Source of the DNA: Croceibacterium_B sp963783195
Lineage (GTDB): Bacteria > Pseudomonadota > Alphaproteobacteria > Sphingomonadales > Sphingomonadaceae
Assembly: GCA_963783195.1 (NCBI GenBank)
Contig: CAWAMV010000004.1
Coordinates: forward strand, 1,364,001-1,428,000
Direction: 5' to 3'
Length of the DNA: 64,000 nt
This document shows, one piece after another, positions 36,239 to 45,720 of the stretch. The stretch's first letter is position 1, and each line of letters starts with the position of its first letter. The notes beneath the pieces were generated by a model. It did not search any database, was not told the DNA's origin, and was given only the letters and a program-made list of their open reading frames with translations. The position numbers and the translations under genes are program-made.

Positions 36239-36489
36239 CAGGCGGCGCCAACGTTTTCTGGCAGCTTCTCGATCCGGTAGTTCTCGATCACCATGTTGGC
36301 GAGCAGCTTGCGGCACATATCGTCGAGCGTCTCGTCGCTGGTATCGTCGGCCACCGTCAGTTCGATCATCCGCCCGACGCGGACGTCCTCGACCCCCGAG
36401 AACCCTAGTCCTTCGAGCGCGTGGTGCACGGCGCGGCCCTGCGGGTCGAGTACGCCGGGCTTGAGACTGACGAAGACACGGACTTTCAT
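36238..36489 (-). CDS. purS: Phosphoribosylformylglycinamidine synthase subunit PurS
   Basis: 83 aa. Small dimer that bridges PurQ and PurL. MKVRVFVSLKPGVLDPQGRAVHHALEGLGF is the full PurS signature, followed by VRVGRMIELTV and MCRKLLANMVIENYRIE. Overlaps purQ by one base in a TGATG junction and lies 90 bp after the M16 peptidase gene. Confidence 0.96.
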   Translation of the reverse strand: MKVRVFVSLKPGVLDPQGRAVHHALEGLGFSGVEDVRVGRMIELTVADDTSDETLDDMCRKLLANMVIENYRIEKLPENVGAA

Positions 36490-36579
36490 GCGAGGGGCCT
36501 TTCGGGAGGGGGCGGGACTCGCGCGCAGCCTATGGCCGAGCGCCGCCGCGCGGGCAAGGGCGGGTCACGCCTTTGCCGG

Positions 36580-39454
36580 TCATTGCCCGGCTTTCGGCAG
36601 CGCGTCGACTTCCACCCGCTCGTCCGGATCGAGATAGCGCCGGGCCATTTCCTGCACGTCCCTGGCCGTGAGCGCCTCCAGCGTGGCCTTGCCCCTGGCG
36701 AAGCGCGCGAGCCGCTCCGGGTCCTTCTGCGCGTCGTCGGCCAGGTTCATCCAGCCCGAGTTGGTCTTGAGCGCGTTGTCGTAGGTTTCGAGCATCGGCT
36801 GGCGGGCGCGCAGCAGGGTGTCTTGGTCGACCGGAGCTTCGATCAGCCCGCGAACGGCCGACAGCATGGCCTCGCGCGCCGCCCCGACCTGGCCGGCATC
36901 GACCGGCGCGACGATCGTGAACGTGCCGTAGTCCTTGTAGACCCGCGACTGGCTGGCATTGGTCCCCGGTGTGTAGGTCTGGCCCAGTTCCTCGCGCAGC
37001 TTCTCGATCAGTTCGACCTGCATCACCTTTTCCAGCAGTTCGAGCTTGAGCGCACGATCGAAGTCGCTGTCGTCGGCGGTCGGCCACGTCATCCGGATGA
37101 GCGCCTGGTCCGCCGCGCCCTCGTGACGCACGACATGGATCCCGCGATCGGCGGTGAAATCCGCGCTCGCGGTTGTCGGTATGGGGCAGGAAGGCCGGTT
37201 CGCGGGCGGGGATGGCGCCGAGGGTGCTCGCCACCAGGTCAATCGCGTGCTGCGGATCAAAATCGCCGACCAGCGCCAGTTCGACCGCTCCGTTCGCCAG
37301 CCGGCCGCCGATGTCCTGCCGCAGCTTGGCAAAGTCGAGCGCCAGGTAGCGCTCCTCCGGTTGCAAGGTGAAGCGCGGATCGCCGTCGGACAGGATGCCG
37401 CCGAGCGCGTTCGACAACGCGCTCGACGGCGTGGCGTCGAGCTGACCGAAGAAGGATTCGATGCTGCGGCGATACTGCGCCTCGCCTTGCGGCCGCCAGC
37501 CGGGATCGGTCAGCGCCGCGGCATAGAGCTGCAGCTGCAATTCCAGGTCGCGCGGCGTGGTGGTGGCCGCCATGCGGAAGGTATCGTCGTCGGCCGCGAC
37601 GCTGAACCCGACGCTGCGACCGGCAAGGATCGACTGCAGGTCGTCGATCGGATGCTTGCCGAGGCCGCCGAGCGGCAGGACCGAAACCATCGCCGTCGCC
37701 AGCGGATTGTCTTTCGTGTTCAGCAACTGGCCACCGTCGACGTTCATTTCCACCGCGATCCGGTCCTTCTCGAGCGTCGTCGGCTTGAGATCGAGGTGCA
37801 GACCGTTCGCGAAGCGGATCGTGCGGATGCCCATGACCGGCTCGACCGTGTCGGACACGATCGTGCCAGCGGGGCCGAAATCGGTATAGCCGAACTCGCT
37901 CAGCGCCGCGCGGTCGTCTGCCGCGATCTGCGCCGCCATGCCGGCGTTCCACGCCGCCCGCAGCGCCTCGGTGCCGCCGGCAGGCGCGGTGCGCCCCTGG
38001 AAGCGGATGAGCGGATCGTCGAGCGGGACGAGCTCCTGCGTCAGCGCCGCCATGACCGCCTCGGGCGTGAAGCTGCCCTCAATGGCGCGGAATCGCTCGA
38101 GTGAGCTTTGCGGCGTCGTCGGCACGACCTCGTCATAGAGCAGCGAGAGCGCGGCGTTCACCAGTGCCTGGTTGCTGCGCGTGTCGGCTCCGGCCGCGGC
38201 ATTTTCCAGACCGGTGCGGATATTGGCGACTTGCTCGGCGATCTCGCCTTCGCTGAAGCCATAGGCCAGCGCCTTGCGGTACTCGGCCTGTGCCGCGGCC
38301 AGGCCGCGCTGCCATTCGCCGTCCCCGGTGTCGACGATGAGATTGGTCGTGCGGCCCGCCTCGAACACGTCGGAACTGCCGAGCCCGGCGCCGCGGAACG
38401 GCGGGTCGCCGGCTCGCGTCAGTCGCTGCAGCCGGCGGTTGATGATGCCGTAGCCGATCTGCCGCAGCAGGTTGGTGCGGCGGTTGGCGATCGTATCGGG
38501 CTCGTCGAGATAGGGCGCGTTGGCTGCGACGGTGACCCGCTCGGACAGCGCCGGATCGACATAGATGTCGGTCTTGCCGGTGCGGTCGAAGTCGATCGGC
38601 CCGGCGTCGGGCTGCGGCAGCTTGGGCGGGCCGCTCCACCCGGCGAAATGCGCCTTGATCGCAGCCTCGACAGCAGCGGGATCGAAGTCGCCGACGACGA
38701 TGACGGTCGTGTTGCCGGGGCGGTAGACGCGCTCGTAGAGTTCGCGCAGCCGCTCGGGCGTGGCGGCGCCGATGGTCTCCAGCGTGCCGATCGGCAGGCG
38801 CTGGGAAAAGCGCGAGCCGGGATATTCGAAATCCAGGTTGTCGACGGTGTTGCGGTAGGAGAACGTGTCCCCGACCCGTCGTTCCGACAGGACCACGCCC
38901 TTTTCGCGCTCGACCGCGTCGGGGGCGAAGGTGACTTCGCTGGCCACTTCGCGCATCAGCATCAGTGCGGTGTCGAGCAGCTTGGGGTCGTTGCGCGGCA
39001 GGTTGAGCTTGTAGATGGTCTGGTCGAACCCGGTCGAGGCGTTGGTGTCGGCGCCGAAGGCCAGCCCTTCGCGCTCGAGCAGCTTGACCATCTCGCCTTC
39101 GGGGATGTTGGTCGTGCCGTTGAAGGCCATGTGCTCGATGAAGTGGGCGAGGCCCTGCTGCTCGTCGGTTTCGAACAGCGAGCCGCCGTGGACCCACATC
39201 CACACCATGCCCTGTCCGGCCGGCGTGCCGTTGGGCCGCACGACGTAGCGCATGCCGTTGTCGAGCTTGCCGAAGGTAAACGCCGGCTCGACCAGCAGGT
39301 CGCTCGCTTCGAAGGCCCAGTCCGGCTCGGACGCCGTGGCGGCAGCGGCGACAGGAGCGGCGGCTGCGGCCGGCGCGACCGGCTCCGGCGGGGGAGTCTG
39401 GCTACATGCGGCGAGGGGAAGGAGGAGAGCGGAAAGCAGCAGGCGCAAGTTCAT
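36580..39454 (-). CDS. M16 family zinc metallopeptidase lipoprotein, frameshifted in the C-terminal half
   Basis: About 958 aa after repair, ATG at 39454 with a lipoprotein signal (LPLAACSQ, Cys about residue 19) and an Ala/Pro linker. The first M16 domain has the inverted zinc motif HFIEH (HxxEH) near residue 110, with the downstream Glu in the EVTFAPDAVEREKGVVLSE region. Three more M16-type domains follow, the later ones without the zinc motif. At about 37160-37172 the frame changes in GAGCGCGGAT; a missing CG (or one extra base) separates AFLPHTDNRE from DFTADRGIHVVRHEGAADQALI. Both parts are well conserved, so sequencing error is likely. The unshifted frame continues as nonsense to 36530. 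It lies between purC and purS on the same strand. Confidence 0.85.
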
Positions 39455-39521
39455 GGCCGCCGTCCTTGGCGGACGGCGGCTGAACCTGCAATGTCGAACG
39501 GTTGGATTACTTTCGGCCGGC

Positions 39522-40322
39522 CTACTTCTTCTTGGCAGGGCCGCCGCGCAGCTTGGTGCGGTGGGCGGACAGGTCGAACACCTCGCCCGGGCCGCCGTCT
39601 TCCTGCAACAGGCCAAGCCGGCGGGCGACTTCCTGGTAGGCCTCTTCCTCGCCGCCGAGGTCGCGGCGGAAGCGGTCCTTGTCGAGCTTTTCGTTGGTGG
39701 TCATGTCCCACAGGCGGCAGCCGTCGGGGCTGATCTCGTCGGCCAGGATCACCCGCGCGTAGTCGCCGTCCCAGATGCGGCCGAATTCGAGCTTGAAGTC
39801 CACCAGGCGAATGCCGATCGCGGCGAACATCCCGCACATGAAGTCGTTCACGCGGATCGCCATGCTGGAGATGTCCTGCATCTCCTCGTTCGAAGCCCAG
39901 CCGAAGCAGGCGATGTGCTCTTCGGAGACGATCGGGTCGTTCAGCGCATCGTCCTTGTAGTAGTATTCGATCAGCGTGTGCGGCAGCGGCTCGCCCTCCT
40001 CGATGCCGAGGCGCTGGCTGATCGAGCCGGCGGCGACGTTGCGCACGACCACTTCCAAGGGAATGATCTCGACCTGGCGGACCAGCTGTTCGCGCATGTT
40101 CAGCCGGCGGATGAAGTGCGTCGGGATGCCGATGTGCGCCAGCCGGGTGAAGACGTGTTCGCTGATGCGGTTGTTGATTACGCCCTTGCCGTTGATCGTG
40201 CCCTTCTTCTGGGCGTTGAACGCGGTCGCATCGTCCTTGAAGTACTGGATCAGCGTGCCGGGTTCGGGTCCTTCGTAGAGGATCTTGGCCTTGCCTTCGT
40301 AGATCTGGCGGCGGCGGGACAT
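39522..40322 (-). CDS. purC: Phosphoribosylaminoimidazole-succinocarboxamide synthase
   Basis: 266 aa from ATG at 40322. Joins aspartate to CAIR. MSRRRQIYEGKAKILYEGPEPGTLIQYFKDD begins the protein, and the SAICAR signatures LEVVVRNVAAGSI and LVDFKLEFGR follow, with a Lys-rich end (RGGPAKKK). A longer in-frame reading to 40553 has no ribosome site and crosses the leader hairpin. First gene of a purC-M16-purS-purQ series on the minus strand. Confidence 0.96.
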   Translation of the reverse strand: MSRRRQIYEGKAKILYEGPEPGTLIQYFKDDATAFNAQKKGTINGKGVINNRISEHVFTRLAHIGIPTHFIRRLNMREQLVRQVEIIPLEVVVRNVAAGSISQRLGIEEGEPLPHTLIEYYYKDDALNDPIVSEEHIACFGWASNEEMQDISSMAIRVNDFMCGMFAAIGIRLVDFKLEFGRIWDGDYARVILADEISPDGCRLWDMTTNEKLDKDRFRRDLGGEEEAYQEVARRLGLLQEDGGPGEVFDLSAHRTKLRGGPAKKK

Positions 40323-40344
40323 GGGCGTGACTTTCACTGGGGGC

Positions 40345-40397
40345 AAAAAAGCGAGCGCCCCGGCGGTCGAAGCGATGCTTCGCGCGAGCCCGGGGCG
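40345..40397 (-). promoter_or_regulatory. Hairpin plus U-run in the purC leader (possible attenuator)
   Basis: On the minus strand an 8-bp stem (CGCCCCGG with CCGGGGCG, 40397-40390 and 40363-40356) encloses a second perfect 6-bp stem-loop (CGAAGC-ATC-GCTTCG, 40382-40368). Four bases after an intervening CTCGC-type spacer comes TTTTTT (40350-40345). This is intrinsic-terminator-like, yet it lies only 22 bp before the purC ATG and downstream of the likely promoter. Confidence 0.5.
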
Positions 40398-40406
40398 TGC
40401 GGCGAC

Positions 40407-40434
40407 CATATACGCGAGAACCGCCGAAAAGCAA
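40407..40434 (-). promoter_or_regulatory. Probable purC promoter
   Basis: Minus strand TTGCTT (40434-40429) and TATATG (40412-40407), spacer 16 bp. Transcription would start near 40400 and give a leader of roughly 78 nt that contains the hairpin at 40356-40397. Confidence 0.5.
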
Positions 40435-40491
40435 TTGCGGGCCTGCGCAGGGCGGGTAAAACCTGTCGCCGGGACAAGGGAGAGACCAGCA

Positions 40492-41007
40492 ATGCATACC
40501 GACCGCAGGACGATGATTTCCACCGGCGTGGCGCTGAGCGCACTGTTCGCCACCGGCGCCTGTGCGCAGGAAGCGAGCGATCAGCCCGCCACCTCGCCGA
40601 CGACCGATCCGGCCACCGGCCCATCAGGCCTGGCGGAGATCATCCGCATCTGGGCCGACGAGGACGGGGTGAGCCACGCGGAGCGGGTGAAGATCGAGAA
40701 CTCGCCCAAGAAGCTTCCGGCAGTCGGCGTGGCGATGACCTCCATCGCGCAGGGAACCGAAGACTGGCACATCGCACCGTCCAAGACCTTCACCATCAAC
40801 GTGGTCGGCGACATCGAGGCCGAAGTGAGCGACGGGACCAAGGTCAAGATCAGCAAGGGCGACCTGGTCTATCTCGAGGACCGCATCGGCAAGGGGCACA
40901 TCACCCGGCTGCTGACACCGGTCGCGAACATCTTCATCCGCATGCCCGACGATTTCGATCTCGTCGAATGGGCCGCGGCGCCGGCGACCGACAACCTGTG
41001 GGGTTGA
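40492..41007 (+). CDS. Small exported protein of unknown function
   Basis: 171 aa, ATG at 40492 after AAGGGAGAGACC. Residues 1-25 form a signal peptide with a lipobox-like Cys (FATGACAQ), so it may be a lipoprotein. The mature part has a beta-rich stretch, IAPSKTFTINVVGDIEAEVSDGTKVKISKGDLVYLED, that looks like a cupin-type barrel; no metal ligands are obvious. Divergent from purC. I cannot name a family with certainty. Confidence 0.7.
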   Translation: MHTDRRTMISTGVALSALFATGACAQEASDQPATSPTTDPATGPSGLAEIIRIWADEDGVSHAERVKIENSPKKLPAVGVAMTSIAQGTEDWHIAPSKTFTINVVGDIEAEVSDGTKVKISKGDLVYLEDRIGKGHITRLLTPVANIFIRMPDDFDLVEWAAAPATDNLWG

Positions 41008-41109
41008 GCAAAGCAGGACTTCCCGAAAGGGTAGGACGCGTTGCGTTGACCGCAACCGAAGGACGGGGCTAACGGCGGCGCCATAACGAGAACGAGGGTC
41101 GCCGTCGCC

Positions 41110-44094
41110 GTGCTTCGCCCAGCCGTTTCCATGTTCGCGCTCGTCGCATCGCTGTCGCCAGCCTTCGCCGCCGCGCAGGACGACGACGGCGAGATCGTCG
41201 TAACCGGGACGCTGATCCGCGGCTCGGCCGAGGATGCACCCGCGCCGGTCGAGGTGATCGGGATGGACGAGCTGGAGGCGCAGGGCTCGCCCACCGTCAT
41301 GGGCCTGAGCAAGGCGCTCGCGGTTTCGAGCGGGGTGCTCGGCGACGCGAGCCAGTTCGACACCCGCAGCCAGTTCAACCAGGGGGCCGCGTCGGTCAAC
41401 TTGCGCGGCCTGGGTCCCCAGCGCACGCTCGTGCTGCTGAACGGCAAGCGGGTCGTCGCTTCCGGAGCGGGCAACCTGCCGCTGGTCGATCTCAACCTGC
41501 TGCCTTCGGCCGCGCTTGACCGGGTCGAGATACTCAAGGACGGCGCGGCGGCGACTTATGGTTCCGATGCCATCGCCGGCGTGGTCAATTTCATCACTCG
41601 AACGCGACAGGACGGATTTCTCGCCAGCGCCGACTATCGCTGGATCGAAGGCTCGCACGGTGACTGGACCGCCGGGCTGAGCTGGGGCGGGGACCTGGGC
41701 CCGGCGCGCGTATTCCTCTCGGGTGGTTGGCAGAAACGCAGCGAATTGCGCACGACCGACCGCAACTGGGGCGTCCTGCCCTACGACGCCAACCCGCAGG
41801 GCGGCTATTCGGGCGGGGGCAACCCCGGCAACTTCGATTTCAACGCTACGCTGGGCGGGATCGCCTTCACCGCAGACCAGGGCTGCGCGGGCGTGGGCGG
41901 CTTCCGATCGCTGCCGGGCAGCGCCGGCGACCTGTGTCTGACGAGCTATCTCGGCTTCACCAACCTGGTCGAGCCGGAGGAGCGCTGGCAGGGCTTCGCC
42001 GACGTCGAGGTTCCGCTCGGCCAAGGCGGCCTGCGGCTGACGGGGCTCTACGGCCACTCGGAAACGGTGCTGACCACCTCGCCGAGCTACCTGCCGACCA
42101 TCGCGCCGAGTTCCAGCGCGGCCTTTGGCGGAGGTGGACTGTTCGTCATCCCGCAATACGCCCCCGCGCTGGTCGACTATTGTGCACGTTACGGCGCCTC
42201 GTCGGGTTGCGCGGTCGACGCGAGCGGCGCGCCGCAAGCCCCGGCGCTGGCCTATCCGGTGCGCTTCCGCCCGGTCCTGCTGGGCGGCAATCCGCTGTTC
42301 GCCAACGACCGCGGCGCGGCGACGCCGCAGTACCGGGCCGAGCAGTACCAGGCGACCGCGACCTTCACCCATCCGGTCAGCGACGCCATAGATTTCGAGG
42401 CAGGCCTGACCTGGTCGGCCAGCGACCGCCACTTCGAAGGCATCGACAGCTATGTCGACCTCTTGCAGAATGCCCTCGCCGGGTTCGGCGGTGAGAGCTG
42501 CGCCTATGCTACTCCGCAATCGCGCGCGGGATTGAGTGCGGCGCAACTGGCGGCGGTGGCGGGGACGGGTGGCTGCCATTTCTTCAACCCGTTCTCCTCC
42601 GCCATTGCGGCCAACGCCTTCACCGGCCAGCCCAATCCGCAATATGCCGGCACCAGCAACCCGCTCGGCCTCTCGCTCGCGCCGGGTGCGGGGCTTGTGA
42701 ACGACGCCTCGACCATCGACGATTTCTTCACGACCATCCAGCGCGGAGCCTTCACCCGGCAGTGGGTGGGCGACTTACTGCTTTCGGGCGGGTCAGGGCT
42801 GCAGCTTCCCGGTGGCGAGGCGCGTTTTGCCCTCGGCGCGCAGTACCGCAAGGATCGCTATCGCCGGACCTACAGCGATAATCACAACCTCGACCTGCTG
42901 CCGTGCCCCGGCTCGGTTCTCGACCCGGCGGCGACCTGCGCGGTGCAGACCGGCGCGATCGGCTTCCTTGGTTCCGGCGTCGACACGACTGTGCGCGAGG
43001 ACGTCTGGGCCGCGTTCGGCGAATTGCAGCTACCGGTGACCGACAGCCTGCAGGCGCAACTCTCGGCCCGCTACGAGGACTATGGCGGCCGCATTGGCAG
43101 CACCTTCGATCCGCAAGTGCGGGTCAAGTGGCAGGCGACCGATTGGCTCGGCCTGCGCGGTGGGGCGGGCACCACGTTTCGCGGCCCGCCGCCGCAGAAC
43201 ACGGCGGCCGACCTCGTCATCCTGACCTTCATCGGCGGCGCCTTCCGCGCGGTGGACATCTTCGCCAATCGCGATCTTCAGCCGGAAACCGCGACGACCT
43301 GGAACGCGGGCGTCCTTGTCGATCATCGCGGCTTCAAGGCGAGTGCCGATTACTGGCGCTATGACTTCAATGGGGCGATCGAGAGCGAGCCGATCAACGG
43401 CATGGTTGCCGCGCTGTTCGGCGCCAGCGGCAGCGCGAACTGCGGCAATCCCGCTTATGCGGGTCTGCAATCGCGCTTCACTTTCTCCGGCGGGACCTGC
43501 GGGGCGAGCAACGTCCAGCGCCTCGCCACCTATGCCTTCAACTCGGCCGACGTCCGCACCAGCGGGATCGACTTCAAGGCGAGCTACGACTTCGAGGCGG
43601 GCAGCGCCGCGCTGCAGCTGGGCGTCAACGGCACACATGTTCTCGATTACACCGTCGGCGACGTGTCGGTTGAGGGTATCCTCGTCCAGCCGAGGTTCGA
43701 TGCGGCGGGCAAGCTCAACTATCAGACCACCGCCTACCCCATCCCGCGCTGGAAGGGGCAGGCTTGGGCCCAGGCGCGCTATGCCGACCAGGTGCTGCGG
43801 CTGCAGGTGAACCATGTCGCCGGTTACACCGACCAGCGCGGCGCCGACGTCTTCGGCCCGAATTGCAGCGCACTTGCCTGCGGCAGCGTGAGCGCCGGCA
43901 AGCGCATCGCCAGCTTCACCACGGTGGACGCCGTCTGGCGCTGGAGCGTGACCGAGGACGCGAGCGTCTCGCTGGCGTTCGAGAACCTGTTCGACCGCGA
44001 TCCGCCGTTCGCCCGGCTGGACCAGAACTACGATCCGTTCACGGCCAGCCCGCTGGGCTTCACGGCCAAGCTGGGGGCGAGCATCGGCTTCTGA
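41110..44094 (+). CDS. TonB-dependent outer-membrane receptor
   Basis: 994 aa from GTG at 41110; ATG 41131 is an alternative seven codons later. Signal peptide ends near AFAAAQ. A TonB-box-like EIVVTGTLIRG is followed by the plug domain (about 35-160: PVEVIGMDELEAQG, VNLRGLGPQRTLVLLNGKRVV, DRVEILKDGAAATYGSDAIAGVVNFITR). A 22-stranded-type barrel follows, ending FDRDPPFARLDQNYDPFTASPLGFTAKLGASIGF with terminal Phe. Ligand unknown; there are no neighbouring transport genes. Complete and uninterrupted. Confidence 0.93.
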   Translation: MLRPAVSMFALVASLSPAFAAAQDDDGEIVVTGTLIRGSAEDAPAPVEVIGMDELEAQGSPTVMGLSKALAVSSGVLGDASQFDTRSQFNQGAASVNLRGLGPQRTLVLLNGKRVVASGAGNLPLVDLNLLPSAALDRVEILKDGAAATYGSDAIAGVVNFITRTRQDGFLASADYRWIEGSHGDWTAGLSWGGDLGPARVFLSGGWQKRSELRTTDRNWGVLPYDANPQGGYSGGGNPGNFDFNATLGGIAFTADQGCAGVGGFRSLPGSAGDLCLTSYLGFTNLVEPEERWQGFADVEVPLGQGGLRLTGLYGHSETVLTTSPSYLPTIAPSSSAAFGGGGLFVIPQYAPALVDYCARYGASSGCAVDASGAPQAPALAYPVRFRPVLLGGNPLFANDRGAATPQYRAEQYQATATFTHPVSDAIDFEAGLTWSASDRHFEGIDSYVDLLQNALAGFGGESCAYATPQSRAGLSAAQLAAVAGTGGCHFFNPFSSAIAANAFTGQPNPQYAGTSNPLGLSLAPGAGLVNDASTIDDFFTTIQRGAFTRQWVGDLLLSGGSGLQLPGGEARFALGAQYRKDRYRRTYSDNHNLDLLPCPGSVLDPAATCAVQTGAIGFLGSGVDTTVREDVWAAFGELQLPVTDSLQAQLSARYEDYGGRIGSTFDPQVRVKWQATDWLGLRGGAGTTFRGPPPQNTAADLVILTFIGGAFRAVDIFANRDLQPETATTWNAGVLVDHRGFKASADYWRYDFNGAIESEPINGMVAALFGASGSANCGNPAYAGLQSRFTFSGGTCGASNVQRLATYAFNSADVRTSGIDFKASYDFEAGSAALQLGVNGTHVLDYTVGDVSVEGILVQPRFDAAGKLNYQTTAYPIPRWKGQAWAQARYADQVLRLQVNHVAGYTDQRGADVFGPNCSALACGSVSAGKRIASFTTVDAVWRWSVTEDASVSLAFENLFDRDPPFARLDQNYDPFTASPLGFTAKLGASIGF

Positions 44095-44204
44095 GCAAGC
44101 GCGCGACGGTTCGGGCCGGCCCGGCGCCCGACCGTTGAATTGGGTGGGACCCGGGGCGGGTGCCGGGACGTTGTCTCCCTGCAAACGCAGGAGAAATACA
44201 CGTA

Positions 44205-44372
44205 ATGCTCAAGCTCATCGCCCTCGGCACGCTCGGCTACCTTGGATATCGCTATTACACCTCGCGCGACGATGATGCCGTTCGGCAGGACCGGTCGGAC
44301 GACGAGGTTCGCCTCGCGGGCGGCCCGCTCAGCGACAACGCCCGGGTCGTGCACCCGTCTTCATCCGCCTGA
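44205..44372 (+). CDS. Very small protein with one N-terminal membrane helix
   Basis: 55 aa, ATG at 44205 with GCAGGAGA upstream. Residues 1-18 (MLKLIALGTLGYLGYRYY) form a short hydrophobic helix; the rest is charged (SRDDDAVRQDRSDDEVR) and polar. Similar tiny proteins occur in sphingomonads but have no known function. The good ribosome site supports real translation. It ends directly at the convergent antiporter gene stop. Confidence 0.65.
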   Translation: MLKLIALGTLGYLGYRYYTSRDDDAVRQDRSDDEVRLAGGPLSDNARVVHPSSSA

Positions 44373-45671
44373 TCAGTGCAGCGTGTCGGGCGCTGTTGAG
44401 GGGTCGGGCTCACCACGAAAGCGGTCGATCAGCTTCCCCAGCGTGGCGCGCTGAATCAGCACGCTGAACAGGACCGCGGCGAACGTCGCGGCCAGCAGCA
44501 GGTCGCGCGTCGGGCCCAGCGGTAGCACCAGCGCGAGGGCGATGGAGATGCCGCCGCGCAGGCCGCCCCACACCAGCACGCCCCAGCTGCCAGGCGCCTT
44601 CGGCTTGGCGGCGGGCACGGCGCGGGTCGAGAGCGAGACCGACACCGCCCGCGCCAGCAGGACGATCGGGATCGCCAGCAGGCCCAGCTCGATGTGCGGC
44701 AACCCGCCGACCAGCACGATCATTTCCAGCCCGATCAGCAGGAACAGGGCCGAGTTGAGCATCTCGTCGACCAGCTCCCAGAACTTGATCACGTAGTCGC
44801 GCGTCTTGTCGCTCATGGCGTAGGCGACGCCGTGGTTGCCGATCAGCAGCCCGGCCACCGCCATCGCCAGCGGGCCGGAGACATGAATCGCGCTGCACAG
44901 GGCATACCCGCCCATCACCACCGCGAGGCTGATCGTTACCTCGAGCGCGTATTCGTCCATCGAGCGCATGGCGCGGTAACCGAGCCAGCCGACGACGAGA
45001 CCCACCAGAACGCCGCCGCCCGCTTCCAGCAGGAACAGGTGCGCGCCTTCGAGCAGGGAGAACTCGTTGCCGGTCAGCGCGGCGCCGAGCAGAATCGTGA
45101 ACACGACGATGCCCACGCCGTCATTGAACAGGCTCTCGCCCGCCACGATCGCTTGCAGGCGTCCCGGCACGTTCTGTTCCTTGAGCACGCCGAGCACGGA
45201 CACGGGATCGGTCGGGCTGATCAGTGCCCCGAACACGAAGTACCAGATCGGGCCGATCGGCAGCGCGAGCAGAGTGCCCGCGGCCCACATCATCAGGCCG
45301 ATCAGCACGGTCGAGATGATCACCCCGACGGTCGAGAGCATGAGGACCGGAAACCAGTCCTTCTTCAGGTTCTCGAGATCGACGTGCAGCGCGCCGGCGA
45401 ACAGCAGAAAGCTGAGCATTCCCTGCAGCAGCGTCTCGGTGAAGTTCATCTGCGCGAGCAGCCGGGTCACGCTGTCGTCGAGCGTGATCTGGGGAATGAG
45501 AAGGTTTGCGACGAGCAGGATGAATGCCGTGAGCGCGCCCATGATCGTCAGGCCGATGACGTGTGGCAGGCGCAGGAAATGATGGTTGAACCAGCCCAGG
45601 GCCGCCGAGGCGACGACGACGATGGCGGCAAGGTCGAACGCCTGGAGCGATTCCGGGGTGGGAACGTGCAT
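44373..45671 (-). CDS. CPA1-family cation:proton antiporter
   Basis: 432 aa from ATG at 45671; the in-frame extension to 45794 overlaps the ubiA 3' end. Inner-membrane sodium (or potassium)/proton exchanger with about 12 helices. Key segments: GALISPTDPVSVLGVLKE, containing the conserved substrate-site Asp, and VAGESLFNDGVGIVVF, containing the ND pair typical of CPA1/NhaP. WGGLRGGISIALALVLP is the other conserved core helix. Ion preference cannot be told from sequence. Confidence 0.92.
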   Translation of the reverse strand: MHVPTPESLQAFDLAAIVVVASAALGWFNHHFLRLPHVIGLTIMGALTAFILLVANLLIPQITLDDSVTRLLAQMNFTETLLQGMLSFLLFAGALHVDLENLKKDWFPVLMLSTVGVIISTVLIGLMMWAAGTLLALPIGPIWYFVFGALISPTDPVSVLGVLKEQNVPGRLQAIVAGESLFNDGVGIVVFTILLGAALTGNEFSLLEGAHLFLLEAGGGVLVGLVVGWLGYRAMRSMDEYALEVTISLAVVMGGYALCSAIHVSGPLAMAVAGLLIGNHGVAYAMSDKTRDYVIKFWELVDEMLNSALFLLIGLEMIVLVGGLPHIELGLLAIPIVLLARAVSVSLSTRAVPAAKPKAPGSWGVLVWGGLRGGISIALALVLPLGPTRDLLLAATFAAVLFSVLIQRATLGKLIDRFRGEPDPSTAPDTLH

Positions 45672-45720
45672 CGGCTCGGGATAGCGGGCGGGGCGGGGAG
45701 GGCAACCCCGTCCGGCGCGC

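Noticed and set aside
40624..42642. A 672-codon minus-strand open frame opposite the TonB receptor
   Set aside because: Shadow frame of a clear receptor gene; composition is typical of antisense high-GC sequence and no family features are visible.
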